Part shown: positions 8,062 to 17,156 of the stretch, piece after piece
How the letters are laid out: the number at the start of each line of letters is the position of its first letter
Numbering within the stretch: position 1 is the stretch's first letter
From: Duganella margarita
Lineage (GTDB): Bacteria; Pseudomonadota; Gammaproteobacteria; Burkholderiales; Burkholderiaceae_D
DNA length: 64,000 nt
Reading direction: 5' to 3'
Assembly: GCF_009857535.1 (NCBI RefSeq)
Contig: NZ_WWCS01000001.1
Location: forward strand, 186,001-250,000
Program-made: the position numbers and the translations under genes
Notes under the pieces: generated by a model
What the model saw: only the letters and a program-made list of their open reading frames with translations
Databases searched by the model: none
Told to the model about the DNA's origin: nothing

Positions 8062-8582
8062 GCACCGCATCAGCCACCACTTCCCGCGGCTGGATCAAGC
8101 CGGTGATCGCCGCCGTGGTGATCGCCGCCATCGGCTTTGGCGGCTACACCGCGCTGGCCAAGCGCGAGGTGGCGCCGCAGCTCACCTTCATCAGCCTCAA
8201 AGGCGAGAAAATCACGCCGGAAAGCCTGAAGGGCAAAGTCGTGATGGTCAACTTCTGGGCCACCTCGTGCACCACCTGCGTGGGCGAGATGCCGAAGATG
8301 GTCGAGACCTACAACAAGTTCAAGGGCCAGGGCCTCGAATTCGTTGCGGTCGCGATGAGCTACGACCCGGCCAACTACGTCGCCAACTACGCCGAAACGC
8401 GCCAGCTGCCGTTCAAGGTGGCGCTGGACGCCGACGGCTCGGCCGCCAAGGCCTACGGCAACGTCTCGATGACGCCGACCACCTTCGTCATCGGCAAGGA
8501 CGGCAAAATCCTCAAGCGCTACCTGGGCGAGCCGGATTTCCCGGCGCTGCACAAGCTGCTGGATGAATCGCTGAAGAGCTAA
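8058..8582 (+). CDS. TlpA-family membrane-anchored thiol-disulfide oxidoreductase
   Basis: 174 residues. N-terminal membrane anchor at about 12-30, then a thioredoxin fold facing the periplasm with WATSCTTCVGEMP; the redox pair is Cys71/Cys74. The cis-proline loop is visible as MTPTTFVIGKDG. Likely keeps a periplasmic cysteine pair reduced, for example in cytochrome c or copper-site assembly. It is translationally coupled to dolP through an ATGA overlap, an extension not found in the E. coli locus. Confidence 0.88.
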   Translation: MSTASATTSRGWIKPVIAAVVIAAIGFGGYTALAKREVAPQLTFISLKGEKITPESLKGKVVMVNFWATSCTTCVGEMPKMVETYNKFKGQGLEFVAVAMSYDPANYVANYAETRQLPFKVALDADGSAAKAYGNVSMTPTTFVIGKDGKILKRYLGEPDFPALHKLLDESLKS

Positions 8583-8583
8583 C

Positions 8584-8598
8584 TGGCACACGGCTTGC
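8584..8598 (+). promoter_or_regulatory. Sigma-54-type promoter match (TGGCAC-N5-TTGC)
   Basis: TGGCAC ACGGC TTGC matches the -24/-12 consensus with the required 10-base GG-to-GC spacing, immediately after the tlpA stop. No intact plus-strand gene follows; transcription would run through a short gene-like remnant and then antisense to the DUF3034 gene. Confidence 0.35.
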
Positions 8599-8701
8599 GT
8601 GGCATAAAGCTCTCCTCAACTACGCCTGGCTGCAGATTGTGCCGTACAAAGGCTCGCTGCCGACCGCCGTGCCGACCGATCCGCCCTACAAATCCTACTA
8701 A
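8585..8701 (+). pseudogene. Possible 3' remnant of a lost gene
   Basis: A frame without a start codon encodes about 38 residues ending in VPYKGSLPTAVPTDPPYKSY followed by TAA. Its composition is protein-like, but no domain is recognisable. It fills the gap between tlpA and the convergent DUF3034 gene. This is a weak call based only on reading-frame appearance. Confidence 0.25.
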
Positions 8702-8706
8702 GCCGG

Positions 8707-9597
8707 CTAGAAGCCGGCCTGCAGCGACAGGTACAGGCCGTGCTGCTTCTTCGGGTTGAAGATGGTGATGTCACCCAGCTCCGCATACGCGGCCGTCACT
8801 GACACATTCCGGGTCGGGAACCAGGCGACGAAGGCGTCGTAATACGCCTTCTCGTTGTCCACGCCCAGATTGTGCGGCTTGCGGCGGTACTCGGCGCCGA
8901 GCGCCACCTTGCGGGTGATCAGGTAGGCGGCCGAGAACTCCGGCATCAGGCGCGTGTCGTCATTGCGGTCGCCGCCGAAACCGAGGATGCCCATCTGGTT
9001 GGCGCGGGTGGCGCGCAGCGTAGCGTTCAGCAGCAGGCTTTGCTCCAGGTAGATCTTGGTGGCCGAGACGTAGTAGTCGTAGCCGTGATCGTCCTTGGCG
9101 CCGAGCTGCCTGACGTTGGTGACGCCCAGCGCTTCCAGTCCGCGCACGCCCTTGTTCTTCTTGTACATCAAGCCGATCGCCACCTGCGGCACCCAGCTGT
9201 CCTGCTCATACACGGCATCGCCCAGCACCTTCAGCTTGAGGCCGACGATATCCTGCTTGATGTTGAGCTTATCCAGCGGCGCCAGGCTGCCCTTGAATTC
9301 CTGGTTGGCGAAAGATACTTCCAGACGGTCGGCGATGCCGATTGCCACGCCGTAGCTGCCCAACTTGTAGTCCTGCGTGTTGATGTAGGTGTAGTGCGCA
9401 TTCGCGCCCCAGCTGTCACGCGAGCCGTAGCCGCTGATCAGCGCCCAAGGCGTAATGCCGCCGCCGCCCGCACCTTCCACCTGAATCACGCCGCCGGTGG
9501 CCAGCAGCTTGCCCATGTCGGGCGACGATTGCGCGTATGCGCCGGCAGACGGGAATACCGCCAGCGCAGCCATCAAGGCTGGAATAATTTTTTTCAT
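8707..9597 (-). CDS. DUF3034 family exported protein
   Basis: 296 residues with a cleavable signal peptide (KKIIPALMAALAVFPSAGAYAQ). The mature part shows alternating aromatic/glycine strands typical of an outer-membrane beta-barrel (ALISGYGSRDSWGANAHYTY, LYLSLQAGF terminal Phe), and matches what I know of the DUF3034 family. Function is unknown. It is 18 bases downstream of the truncated haemoglobin gene on the same strand, so the two are probably one operon. Confidence 0.8.
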   Translation of the reverse strand: MKKIIPALMAALAVFPSAGAYAQSSPDMGKLLATGGVIQVEGAGGGGITPWALISGYGSRDSWGANAHYTYINTQDYKLGSYGVAIGIADRLEVSFANQEFKGSLAPLDKLNIKQDIVGLKLKVLGDAVYEQDSWVPQVAIGLMYKKNKGVRGLEALGVTNVRQLGAKDDHGYDYYVSATKIYLEQSLLLNATLRATRANQMGILGFGGDRNDDTRLMPEFSAAYLITRKVALGAEYRRKPHNLGVDNEKAYYDAFVAWFPTRNVSVTAAYAELGDITIFNPKKQHGLYLSLQAGF

Positions 9598-9615
9598 TGT
9601 GATGCTCCCGATGGC

Positions 9616-10089
9616 TTACTTGGTGACGATATCGCGCTGCATCGGCGCCAGCTTGGCGACCAGCTTGAGCGCGACGCGGCTCGGCACATTGTGCTGTTCC
9701 ATCGCGATCTGCAAATCCTCGGTCAGCGCATTGAACATGGCGTTGGTGATCTGCAGATCCTGGTGCACGCTCTTCATGTCGCGTACCGGCCCCACGCCTT
9801 CCATTGCCTTGTCATGGTATTTGCCGGTGTACTTGCACGGACCGCCGGCGAACTCGCAAAACTGCTCCTGCAGGCGCACGTTCAGCTGCGGAATGTCGAA
9901 GTCGGTGAAGCTTTCCTTGATGCGCGGGTCGGCCAGCACCAGCGTGATGAAGGTATCGACGATCTTCTTGATGCCTTCCTTGCCGCCCAGCCCCTGGTAA
10001 GTGGAGTCCTCGGTGTAGGGCGTTTGCGCCATGGCCAGCGAAGAAGCCAGCAGCATGCCGCAGCCGAGCCGTTTGATGAATTTTTTCAT
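9616..10089 (-). CDS. Exported group 1 truncated haemoglobin-like protein
   Basis: 157 residues: signal peptide (residues 1-22, KKFIKRLGCGMLLASSLAMA) followed by a 2-on-2 globin domain. Family marks are YQGLGGKEGIKKIVDTFI, FCEFAGGPCKYTGKYH and the proximal-histidine helix MKSVHQDLQIT. Export is unusual for this family and would place haem-based O2/NO chemistry in the periplasm. Shares a strand and probably a transcript with the DUF3034 gene. Confidence 0.88.
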   Translation of the reverse strand: MKKFIKRLGCGMLLASSLAMAQTPYTEDSTYQGLGGKEGIKKIVDTFITLVLADPRIKESFTDFDIPQLNVRLQEQFCEFAGGPCKYTGKYHDKAMEGVGPVRDMKSVHQDLQITNAMFNALTEDLQIAMEQHNVPSRVALKLVAKLAPMQRDIVTK

Positions 10090-10155
10090 ATCAGTCCTGA
10101 TTAAAGCGATAAAGAGAATTCAGCGGGGGCTCGGCTTCTACTGCAATTTATCAGA

Positions 10156-10578
10156 TTATTTGGGGTACAAGATCATTTGCGTGCATCTGAACAACGCTAT
10201 TGTCTTGCCAGTATCTTTGTTGATGACCGTGGCGTCCCACACCTGCGTGGTGCGGCCCAGATGCACCGCCGTGGCGGTTGCCACCACCGTGCCTTCGCGC
10301 GCGGTGCCGAGATGATTGGATTTCAACTCGACGGTGGTGAAGTTCTGCGCGCCTTCCGGCAGATGCGAGAAGCAGGCATAGCCGCAGGCCGTATCGGCCA
10401 GCGTGACCACGCTGCCCGCATGCAGGAAACCGTTCGGCGCGAGATGATAGCCGCTGACGGCAAATTCCGCCACAATCTCGCCTTCCTTGACGGATGTGAT
10501 GACGATGCCCAGATGGTCCGGCAGGGTGCCTTTGCCGAACTGGTTGAAGTACCCGGTATTGAATTTTTCCGCGTCCAT
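10156..10578 (-). CDS. PaaI-family hotdog-fold thioesterase
   Basis: 140 residues with the diagnostic HLAPNGFLHAGSVVTLADTACGYA segment (split here only for recognition: NGFLHAGSVVTLADTA), in which the Asn/His/Asp positions form the acyl-CoA thioesterase site. Substrate is unknown; relatives hydrolyse phenylacetyl-CoA or other aryl/acyl-CoAs. It lies 12 bases downstream of the anti-sigma factor gene on the same strand and may be co-transcribed. Confidence 0.85.
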   Translation of the reverse strand: MDAEKFNTGYFNQFGKGTLPDHLGIVITSVKEGEIVAEFAVSGYHLAPNGFLHAGSVVTLADTACGYACFSHLPEGAQNFTTVELKSNHLGTAREGTVVATATAVHLGRTTQVWDATVINKDTGKTIALFRCTQMILYPK

Positions 10579-10590
10579 GCTGCTCCCTAT

Positions 10591-11283
10591 TTACATTACG
10601 CGTACCCACGCGCCTTTGTAGAGTATAGGGCCAGTCGGACCATTCGGATCGGGCGAGCCGCCTTTCGGCTCCAGCGATACCGCCAGCAGCGCGACGTCGT
10701 CGCCGACCGCATTGCTGCCCAGCGCCAGCTTGACTTCACCTTTGTCAGCCAGCAGGCCGAGCGAACGCGGATTGCCTTGCTTGGGCACCGCCCACAGCTG
10801 CAGCGTCTTGTCGCTGGCCACCGGCGCGTTGCCGACCAGACGCACGGTCAGCGCCTTGCGATGCGTATCGCCGGTCAGCACCAGCGCGGTCTGCGATTTC
10901 GCATCGGTCAGCGTGGCGACGTAATCGAGCTGCGGCTGATCCAGCACGCGCGTGCCGATGACCACCACCAGCAAGGCCGCCATCGCGGTCGAGGCCAGGC
11001 CGAGCGAACGCCAGAAGGTCAGCGACACCAGCCAGCCGGCTGGCGCCGGCCGCAGATTCAGGCGCCGTTCGATGCCGGCCCACACCTGTTTGCGCGGCTG
11101 CACCGCCGTGGCAAATTCGGCCATCGGCGTCAGGCGGTCCTGCCACTCCACCGTCAGGCGGCGCAGCGCCGCATCGTTGTGCAGATACCCTTCGAAGCGG
11201 CGACGCGCGCCGCCTTTCAGCGTGCCGAGTACATATTCTGCCGCCAGCTTTTCGCGCAATGGCGCATTGTCGCGAATGTTCAT
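10591..11283 (-). CDS. Anti-sigma factor, RskA type
   Basis: 230 residues. N-terminal cytoplasmic helical domain ([19 protein letters not shown], residues 17-34) without zinc-binding cysteines, a single membrane helix at about 95-113, and a periplasmic C-terminal domain rich in Val/Leu with [16 protein letters not shown], typical of RskA/anti-sigma-K proteins. The start ATG 11283 overlaps the sigma gene stop by ATGA, indicating translational coupling. It presumably holds the ECF factor inactive at the membrane. Confidence 0.9.
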   Translation of the reverse strand: MNIRDNAPLREKLAAEYVLGTLKGGARRRFEGYLHNDAALRRLTVEWQDRLTPMAEFATAVQPRKQVWAGIERRLNLRPAPAGWLVSLTFWRSLGLASTAMAALLVVVIGTRVLDQPQLDYVATLTDAKSQTALVLTGDTHRKALTVRLVGNAPVASDKTLQLWAVPKQGNPRSLGLLADKGEVKLALGSNAVGDDVALLAVSLEPKGGSPDPNGPTGPILYKGAWVRVM

Positions 11284-11867
11284 GGACGCTCTCCCTTGGC
11301 CAGGCACGTCTTCAGCTTTTCCAGGCTGCGGCGTATCCAGGTCTTGACGGTCCCGATCGGCAGCGCCATCTGCTGCGCCACTTCGCTGTGCGACAAATCA
11401 TGAAAGAACGCCAGTCCCACCACCTGGCGGTGCAGGCCTTCCAGCGCCGACATGCAATAGGCCAGCGCGCTGGCGTCGCGGCTGAGTTCCAGCGCCTCAA
11501 TCGGCGTGGCGGCAGGGTCGTGCAGTGCATTCATGATAGCGGCGTCAAACGGGTCTCCATCGATTTCGGCGGCGACATCGCTACGGCGTAGCAAATCGAA
11601 AGCCTTGTTGCGCACGATGGTGGTCATCCATGTCATCGGTGCGGCCAGGTGGCTTTGATAAGTGCCGGCGTTGTGCCAGATCGCGACGAAACTCTCTTGC
11701 AACACTTCTTCAGCAAGTTCGCGCTTGCCTAATATACGCAGCGCAAAGCCAAACAGTTTCGCTGAAGTAGCGTCATATAACGAGCGGAAAGCTGCGGCGT
11801 CGTGCAGCGCAGCGCCATTCAGCCAGGTACGCAGTTGTTGGGGATCGAGAGTGTGAGTGTCGGACAC
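11280..11867 (-). CDS. ECF RNA polymerase sigma factor (SigK/RpoE-like)
   Basis: Sigma-70 region 2 ([33 protein letters not shown]) and region 4 ([39 protein letters not shown]) are clear. I prefer the GTG at 11867 (195 residues, [12 protein letters not shown]); an upstream ATG at 11921 would add 18 hydrophobic residues unlike the family. Paired with the anti-sigma factor. The TonB-dependent receptor starts divergently 137 bases away, making that operon a plausible target. Confidence 0.88.
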   Translation of the reverse strand: MSDTHTLDPQQLRTWLNGAALHDAAAFRSLYDATSAKLFGFALRILGKRELAEEVLQESFVAIWHNAGTYQSHLAAPMTWMTTIVRNKAFDLLRRSDVAAEIDGDPFDAAIMNALHDPAATPIEALELSRDASALAYCMSALEGLHRQVVGLAFFHDLSHSEVAQQMALPIGTVKTWIRRSLEKLKTCLAKGERP

Positions 11868-12004
11868 GGCTTGCCTTAATCGGAGGATGAAGAAAATTAC
11901 CATATTCCCAACGCAGTACAAACAAAATCATGAATCCGATTGGAACTTGCCTTCGTATAAGCATTACAACATGTAGCATCCAATAATGCGGGTAAGGGGA
12001 CCAA

Positions 12005-14026
12005 ATGACAATCAGCGGCACGATGACGGTAGTATCGACGACGTTACTGGCTATTACCCTGCATGGGACCGCGCTGGCTACCGAGGACAGCACCGGTGCG
12101 CTGGCCAGCGTGACAGTGTTGGGCCATTACGACAATGCCGTCGGCACCTCCGACGCCGCCAGCCAGGGCACGGTGACCGCCAACCTGATCGCCAACCGTC
12201 CGGCGCTGCGCACCGGCGAGCTGCTGGAGTTCGTGCCCGGCATGATCGTCACCCAGCACAGCGGCGACGGCAAGGCCAACCAGTACTTCCTGCGCGGCTT
12301 CAACCTAGACCACGGCACCGACTTCGCCACCTGGGTCGACGGCGTGCCGGTCAATATGCGCAGCAACGCGCACGGCCAGGGCTATTCCGACCTTAATTTC
12401 CTGATTCCCGAATTGGTGCAGCGCATCGACTACAAGAAAGGCAGTTACTTCGCCGACGAAGGCGACTTCTCATCGGCTGGCGCCGCCCACATCGGCCTCA
12501 GCGACCAATTGAAGCAGGGCATCGCCAGCCTGACTGCCGGCAGCTACGGCTACCAGCGCGGCGTGCTGGCCGACTCCATTGCCGCCGCCGGCGGCACGCT
12601 GCTGTACGGACTGGAGATCAGCCGCAACAACGGTCCCTGGCAAACCCCGGAGCAGGTGCGCAAATACAGCGGCACGCTGCGCTACAGCCACGGCGACGCG
12701 CAGGACGGCTACAGCATCACCGCCATGGCCTACCGCAACCGCTGGAACGCCACCGACCAGGTGCCGCTGCGGGCCGTGCAGGAAGGCCTGATCGACCGCT
12801 TCGGCAGCCTTGATCCCTCCGACGGCGGCGACACTTCGCGCACCAGCCTGGCCTGGAATATGCACCGCCGCGACAGCGACCATGTGACGCAGGCCTCGGC
12901 CTACCTGGTGCATTCCAGCCTGGACCTGTACAGCAACTTCACCTACCTGCTGAACGACCCGGTCCACGGCGACCAGTTCCAGCAAAGCGAACGCCGCACC
13001 ATCGGCGGCGGCAGCGTCAGCCAGGCCTGGCTGAGCAACATTGGCGGCATCGACATGCGCAACCAGCTCGGCGTGCAGGCGCGCTACGACCACATCGCCC
13101 CCATCGGCCTGTACGCCACCGAGGGACGCCAGCGGCTGTCTACCGTGCGCGAGGACCGCGTCAACGAGGCCAGCGTCGGCCTGTATGCGGACAACACCAG
13201 CTACTGGACGCCGACTTTCCGCACCATCACCGGCCTGCGCTATGACGCCTATCGCTTCAAGGTCAACGACGACGGCGCCAACGCGCACAAGTTCTCGCCC
13301 AAGCTGTCGCTGATCTTCGGCCCGTGGGCCAGGACCGAATATTTCATCAACTACGGCGCCGGCTTCCACAGCAACGACGCGCGCGGCGTCACCGGTCCCG
13401 ATCCGGCGCCGCCACTGGTCGGCACGCGCGGCGCCGAACTGGGCGTGCGCAGCGAATGGCTGCCGGGCCTGCAAAGCTCCTTGTCACTGTGGGCGCTGGA
13501 TATCGATTCGGAACTGGTCTACGCCGGCGACAGCGGCCAGACCGAAGCCAGCCGGGCCAGCCGCCGCACCGGCGTCGAATGGAGCAACCACTACCTCGCC
13601 GCGCCGTGGCTGCTGTTCGACCTCGACCTGGCGGTGTCGCACGCGCGCTACCGCCAGAGCGACCCGGTGGGCAACTACGTGCCGGAGGCGCTCGACAAAG
13701 TGGCGTCGTTCGGCGTCACCGTCAAGGACATCGGCCGCTGGTTCGGCGGCTTTGAGCTGCGCTACTTCGGCCAGCGGCCGCTGATCGAAGACAACAGCGT
13801 GCGCTCGGCCGCCACCACGCTGGCCTACGGCCGCATCGGCTATCAACTGAATCAACGCACCAAACTGACGCTGGACGGTTTCAACCTGTTCAACCGGCGC
13901 GCCAGCGACATCGACTACTACTACACCTCGCGCCTGGCGGGCGAGCCGGCCGAGGGCGTGAGCGATGTGCACTTCCACCCGGTCGAGCCGCGCACGCTGC
14001 GGCTGACCCTCAGCCATAGTTTCTAA
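12005..14026 (+). CDS. TonB-dependent outer-membrane receptor
   Basis: 673 residues. Signal peptide about 1-25, plug domain about 45-160 (GTVTANLIANRP, GELLEFVPGMIVTQHSGDG, YFLRGFNLDHGTDFATWVDG) and a beta-barrel ending in HSF with the C-terminal Phe used for outer-membrane insertion. Near the end, DVHFHPVEPR supplies clustered histidines. It heads a run with DUF4331, lipoprotein, TPR and HupE/UreJ-like genes, so it probably imports a metal or small chelate rather than a classical siderophore. A possible ECF -35 (GGAACTT at 11942-11948) lies upstream, without a convincing -10. Ribosome site AAGGGGA precedes the ATG. Confidence 0.9.
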   Translation: MTISGTMTVVSTTLLAITLHGTALATEDSTGALASVTVLGHYDNAVGTSDAASQGTVTANLIANRPALRTGELLEFVPGMIVTQHSGDGKANQYFLRGFNLDHGTDFATWVDGVPVNMRSNAHGQGYSDLNFLIPELVQRIDYKKGSYFADEGDFSSAGAAHIGLSDQLKQGIASLTAGSYGYQRGVLADSIAAAGGTLLYGLEISRNNGPWQTPEQVRKYSGTLRYSHGDAQDGYSITAMAYRNRWNATDQVPLRAVQEGLIDRFGSLDPSDGGDTSRTSLAWNMHRRDSDHVTQASAYLVHSSLDLYSNFTYLLNDPVHGDQFQQSERRTIGGGSVSQAWLSNIGGIDMRNQLGVQARYDHIAPIGLYATEGRQRLSTVREDRVNEASVGLYADNTSYWTPTFRTITGLRYDAYRFKVNDDGANAHKFSPKLSLIFGPWARTEYFINYGAGFHSNDARGVTGPDPAPPLVGTRGAELGVRSEWLPGLQSSLSLWALDIDSELVYAGDSGQTEASRASRRTGVEWSNHYLAAPWLLFDLDLAVSHARYRQSDPVGNYVPEALDKVASFGVTVKDIGRWFGGFELRYFGQRPLIEDNSVRSAATTLAYGRIGYQLNQRTKLTLDGFNLFNRRASDIDYYYTSRLAGEPAEGVSDVHFHPVEPRTLRLTLSHSF

Positions 14027-14121
14027 AAAATAATCTTATGAAATCTGAATCTGACGCGCGGTGCGCCGCGTATATCAGCCTGCAGTACCCACAGAAGGTC
14101 TACTCATTCGGAGGAAGCGAG

Positions 14122-15651
14122 ATGCAAACTATCATCAATCAAGCCGTGCGCCTGGCGGTCATTGGCACACTGGCCGGCGCGTATCTGCCGGCGGCAATGG
14201 CGTCCAGCCATCGCGAAGCACCGTTCATTACGCAAAGCCCCAAGGTCGACGGCACCGACTTCTATATGTTCCGCAGCTACGAAACCGGCCGCGCCAACTT
14301 CGTCACCCTGATCGCCGACTACGTTCCGCTGCAAGACCCCGGCGCCGGTCCCAACTACTTCGCCATGGACCCGAACGCGCTGTACGAGATCCACATCGAC
14401 AACAACGGCGACGCCAAGGAAGACCTGACGTTCCAGTTCCGCTTCAATAACACCAACAAGGACACCAAGCTGACCGTGGGCGGCAAGCAGGTCTCGATTC
14501 CACTGGTGATCAATGGCGGCGCCATCGCCGCGCCCAACGCGGCCGGCGCCAACATCCGCGAAACCTACACCATCAACGTGGTGCGCGGTGACCGCCGGAC
14601 CGGCACCAAGGCCGCCGTCACCAATGCCGCCGATGGCGGCACCACCTTCGACAAGCCGCTCGACAACATCGGCAACAAGTCGATTCCAAACTACGCAGCC
14701 TATGCGGCGGCGCACGTCTACAACGTCAACATCCCTGGTTGCAGCACGCCGGCGCGGGTGTTCGTCGGCCAGCGCAAAGACCCGTTCGTGGTCAACCTGG
14801 GCGAGACCTTCGACCTGGTCAACATCAAGGCGCCGGCCACCGAATTTGCCGCCAATGCGGAAAGCGCCGCCAAGGATGACCTGGCCGGCAAGAACGTCAC
14901 GGCCATCGAGATGGAAGTGGCAGCCTCCTGCCTGACCGCCGCCGGCAGCAGCGATCCGGTGATCGGCGGCTGGACTACCGCCAGTGTGCGCCAGGGCCGC
15001 TTGCTGAATCCAACGCCGAACACCGGCACGCCGTCGAAAGAAGGCGGCGCCTGGACGCAAGTCTCGCGCCTCGGCATGCCGCTGGTGAACGAAGTGGTGA
15101 TCGGGCTGAAGGATAAGGACACCTTCAACGCCAGCAAGCCATCCGGCGATACGCAGTTTGCCACCTACGTGACCAATCCAACGCTGCCGGCGCTGATTGA
15201 AATCCTGTACGGCAGCGCCGGCGCCAAGGCGCCGACCAACTTCCCGCGCAACGATCTGGTGGCGGCGTTCCTGACCGGCGTTAAAGGCCTGAACCAGCCG
15301 GCCACCGTCACGCCGTCCGAAATGCTGCGCCTCAATACCAGCACGCCAGCGGTCGCCGTGGGCAGCCAGAACCGCCTGGGCGTGATCGGCGGCGACAATG
15401 CCGGCTTCCCGAACGGCCGCCGTCCCGGCGATGACGTGGTCGATATCGCGCTGCGCGTGGTGATGGGCAAGCTGTGCACGCTGAACCTCGGCTGCGCACC
15501 AGCCGATGCACCTGCCGGCGGCCTGCACTTCACCGACGGCGCCTTCCTGGACGCCAGCTTCTTTAACACCGGCTTCCCGTATCTGAAAACGCCGCTGCCA
15601 GGTTCGCCGCAAACCGGCGCCGTGGTGCAAGCCGCACGGGGGGCGCCATGA
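14122..15651 (+). CDS. DUF4331 domain-containing exported protein
   Basis: 509 residues from ATG 14122, which follows GAGGAAGCGA and begins a clean signal peptide (VRLAVIGTLAGAYLPAAMA). The mature protein starts SSHREAPFITQSPKVDGTDF, the hallmark of DUF4331, and the family domain covers most of the chain (FYMFRSYE, DPNALYEIHIDNNGDAKED). No biochemical function is known to me. It lies between the receptor and a lipoprotein whose start overlaps its stop by ATGA, so it belongs to the 12005-18268 operon. Confidence 0.88.
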   Translation: MQTIINQAVRLAVIGTLAGAYLPAAMASSHREAPFITQSPKVDGTDFYMFRSYETGRANFVTLIADYVPLQDPGAGPNYFAMDPNALYEIHIDNNGDAKEDLTFQFRFNNTNKDTKLTVGGKQVSIPLVINGGAIAAPNAAGANIRETYTINVVRGDRRTGTKAAVTNAADGGTTFDKPLDNIGNKSIPNYAAYAAAHVYNVNIPGCSTPARVFVGQRKDPFVVNLGETFDLVNIKAPATEFAANAESAAKDDLAGKNVTAIEMEVAASCLTAAGSSDPVIGGWTTASVRQGRLLNPTPNTGTPSKEGGAWTQVSRLGMPLVNEVVIGLKDKDTFNASKPSGDTQFATYVTNPTLPALIEILYGSAGAKAPTNFPRNDLVAAFLTGVKGLNQPATVTPSEMLRLNTSTPAVAVGSQNRLGVIGGDNAGFPNGRRPGDDVVDIALRVVMGKLCTLNLGCAPADAPAGGLHFTDGAFLDASFFNTGFPYLKTPLPGSPQTGAVVQAARGAP

Positions 15652-15902
15652 AGATCCGCATCCTGACGCTGGGCCTGGGTGCGCTGCTGGTGCTCAGCGC
15701 CTGCGGTGGCAGCAGCAGCCACTATGAATCGCCGACGCCGCCCGTGACCACGCCGCCACCGCCGGTCTCGATGGTGGATGCGTTCTTCACGGCCGTACTG
15801 GCAATCATCGGTGACGGCAGCGAAACCACCACCGAACCGCAAGCGATCGACAGCATCGTCGCCACGGCACCGGAAGATACCGAGCCAGTCGTATTGAAGT
15901 AA
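15648..15902 (+). CDS. Small lipoprotein of the DUF4331 operon
   Basis: 84 residues. Signal peptide with lipobox LSAC (Cys19), then CGGSSSHYES, a Pro/Thr-rich stretch and an acidic tail (about 45-84). No recognised domain. The ATGA overlap with the DUF4331 gene argues that it is a real, coupled gene. It may anchor or partner the DUF4331 protein at the outer membrane; that is inference. Confidence 0.75.
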   Translation: MKIRILTLGLGALLVLSACGGSSSHYESPTPPVTTPPPPVSMVDAFFTAVLAIIGDGSETTTEPQAIDSIVATAPEDTEPVVLK

Positions 15903-15914
15903 CCCGCAACCGAA

Positions 15915-15944
15915 AGGGTCTGACCCCGTACGGGGTCAGACCCT
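15915..15944. repeat. Perfect 30-bp palindrome containing GGGGTCAGACC
   Basis: AGGGTCTGACCCCGT is followed at once by its exact reverse complement. It sits between the lipoprotein and TPR genes, 13 bases after the lipoprotein stop. There is no T run, so it is not a classic terminator. The GGGGTCAG core also forms both outer ends of the large palindrome at 27357-27442, suggesting one dispersed repeat family. Confidence 0.8.
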
Positions 15945-15986
15945 GGCCTCCGCAGTCTGCGGGGTAACAAGTGCCGAGGGCCCATC

Positions 15987-17156
15987 ATGCACAAACTCAT
16001 CCTGGCGCTGGCATGTTGCAGCGCCGCTGCCATTCAGGCAGCCCCTTACATTCCCGCCAGCGGCCAGTTGGTGGTGGAAACCGTGCCGCGCCGGGGCGAC
16101 CCTGCACAACAGGAACTGCGCCGCTTGCGCAGCCAACTGAACGCCAGCCCGAACGACATCACCCTGGCCGCCACCATCGCGCGCCGCTACATCGCGCTGG
16201 CCCGCAGCGAAACCGATCCACGCTACCTGGGCTACGCGGAATCCGCACTCGCCCCGTGGTGGCAACAAGCCGCGCCACCGACCGACGTCCGCCTGCTGCG
16301 CGCCACACTCCTGCAAAGCACCCACCAATTCATGCCGGCGCTGGCCGACCTGAAAGCCGTGCTGGCGTCCGAGCCGCAAAATGTCCAGGCCTGGCTGACG
16401 CAAGCCACCGTGCAGACCGTGCAAGGCGACTACACCGGCGCCACCACCAGTTGCGCGCGGGTGTCCGGCCTGTCGATCGAACTGGTGGCCATTACCTGCA
16501 TCGCCAACATCGGCGCGGTCACCGGCAAGGCCGCCGCCAGCGAACAGCTGCTGGACCTGACGCTATCCCGCAGCGCCAACGCACCACAGGACTTGCGCGT
16601 CTGGGCACTGACGCTGCTGGCGGAAATGGCGCAACGACGCGGCGACGCGGCAACGTCCGAAACCCGCTTCCGCCGCGCACTGACGCTGAGCCCACGCGAC
16701 AGCTATCTGCTGGGCGCCTACGCCGACCTGCTGCTGGAACAAAACCGCGCCGCCGACGTACTGGAACTTCTGCGTGATCAGGAGCGCATCGACGCGTTGC
16801 TGCTACGCCGTGCACTCGCCCTGCAACAGGCCGGCAAGCAAAGCGCGATGCAAGCCGATATCCGCGAACTGGCCGCGCGCTTCGACGCCGCCGCCCAACG
16901 CGGCGACACCGTCCACCAACGAGAACAAGCGCGCTTTGAGCTGGTGCTGCGTCACGACGCCAAAACTGCGCTGACCCTGGCGCGCAAGAACTGGGACGTG
17001 CAAAAAGAACCCGCCGACATCCGCATCTATCTGCAAGCCGCCGTGCAGGCACGCGATGCCGCCGCCGCCAAACAGGTCATCGACTGGGTCGCCACCCATC
17101 ACACCGAAGATGCCGCCGCCACGCGGCTGATCCACCAACTGCAAGCGGGGACATGA
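15987..17156 (+). CDS. Exported tetratricopeptide-repeat protein
   Basis: 389 residues with a signal peptide (MHKLILALACCSAAAIQA). Several TPR-like helical pairs can be seen (ARRYIALARSETDPRYLGYA, LRATLLQSTHQFMPALADL, AEMAQRRGDAATSETRFRRA), consistent with a periplasmic protein-interaction scaffold. It overlaps the following HupE/UreJ-like gene by ATGA and shares the DUF4331 operon. The partner is not known. Confidence 0.8.
   Translation: MHKLILALACCSAAAIQAAPYIPASGQLVVETVPRRGDPAQQELRRLRSQLNASPNDITLAATIARRYIALARSETDPRYLGYAESALAPWWQQAAPPTDVRLLRATLLQSTHQFMPALADLKAVLASEPQNVQAWLTQATVQTVQGDYTGATTSCARVSGLSIELVAITCIANIGAVTGKAAASEQLLDLTLSRSANAPQDLRVWALTLLAEMAQRRGDAATSETRFRRALTLSPRDSYLLGAYADLLLEQNRAADVLELLRDQERIDALLLRRALALQQAGKQSAMQADIRELAARFDAAAQRGDTVHQREQARFELVLRHDAKTALTLARKNWDVQKEPADIRIYLQAAVQARDAAAAKQVIDWVATHHTEDAAATRLIHQLQAGT

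Noticed and set aside
11942..11975. ECF-type promoter for the TonB-dependent receptor
   Set aside because: GGAACTT at 11942-11948 resembles an ECF -35, but I could not find a matching -10 at the right distance.
14104..15630. A 508-codon minus-strand frame opposite the DUF4331 gene
   Set aside because: Composition is that of a shadow frame; the plus-strand product has a signal peptide, ribosome site and family signature.
15915..15944. Rho-independent terminator after the small lipoprotein gene
   Set aside because: The hairpin is strong but lacks a T run on either side, and the TPR gene downstream appears to be in the same operon; recorded as a repeat instead.
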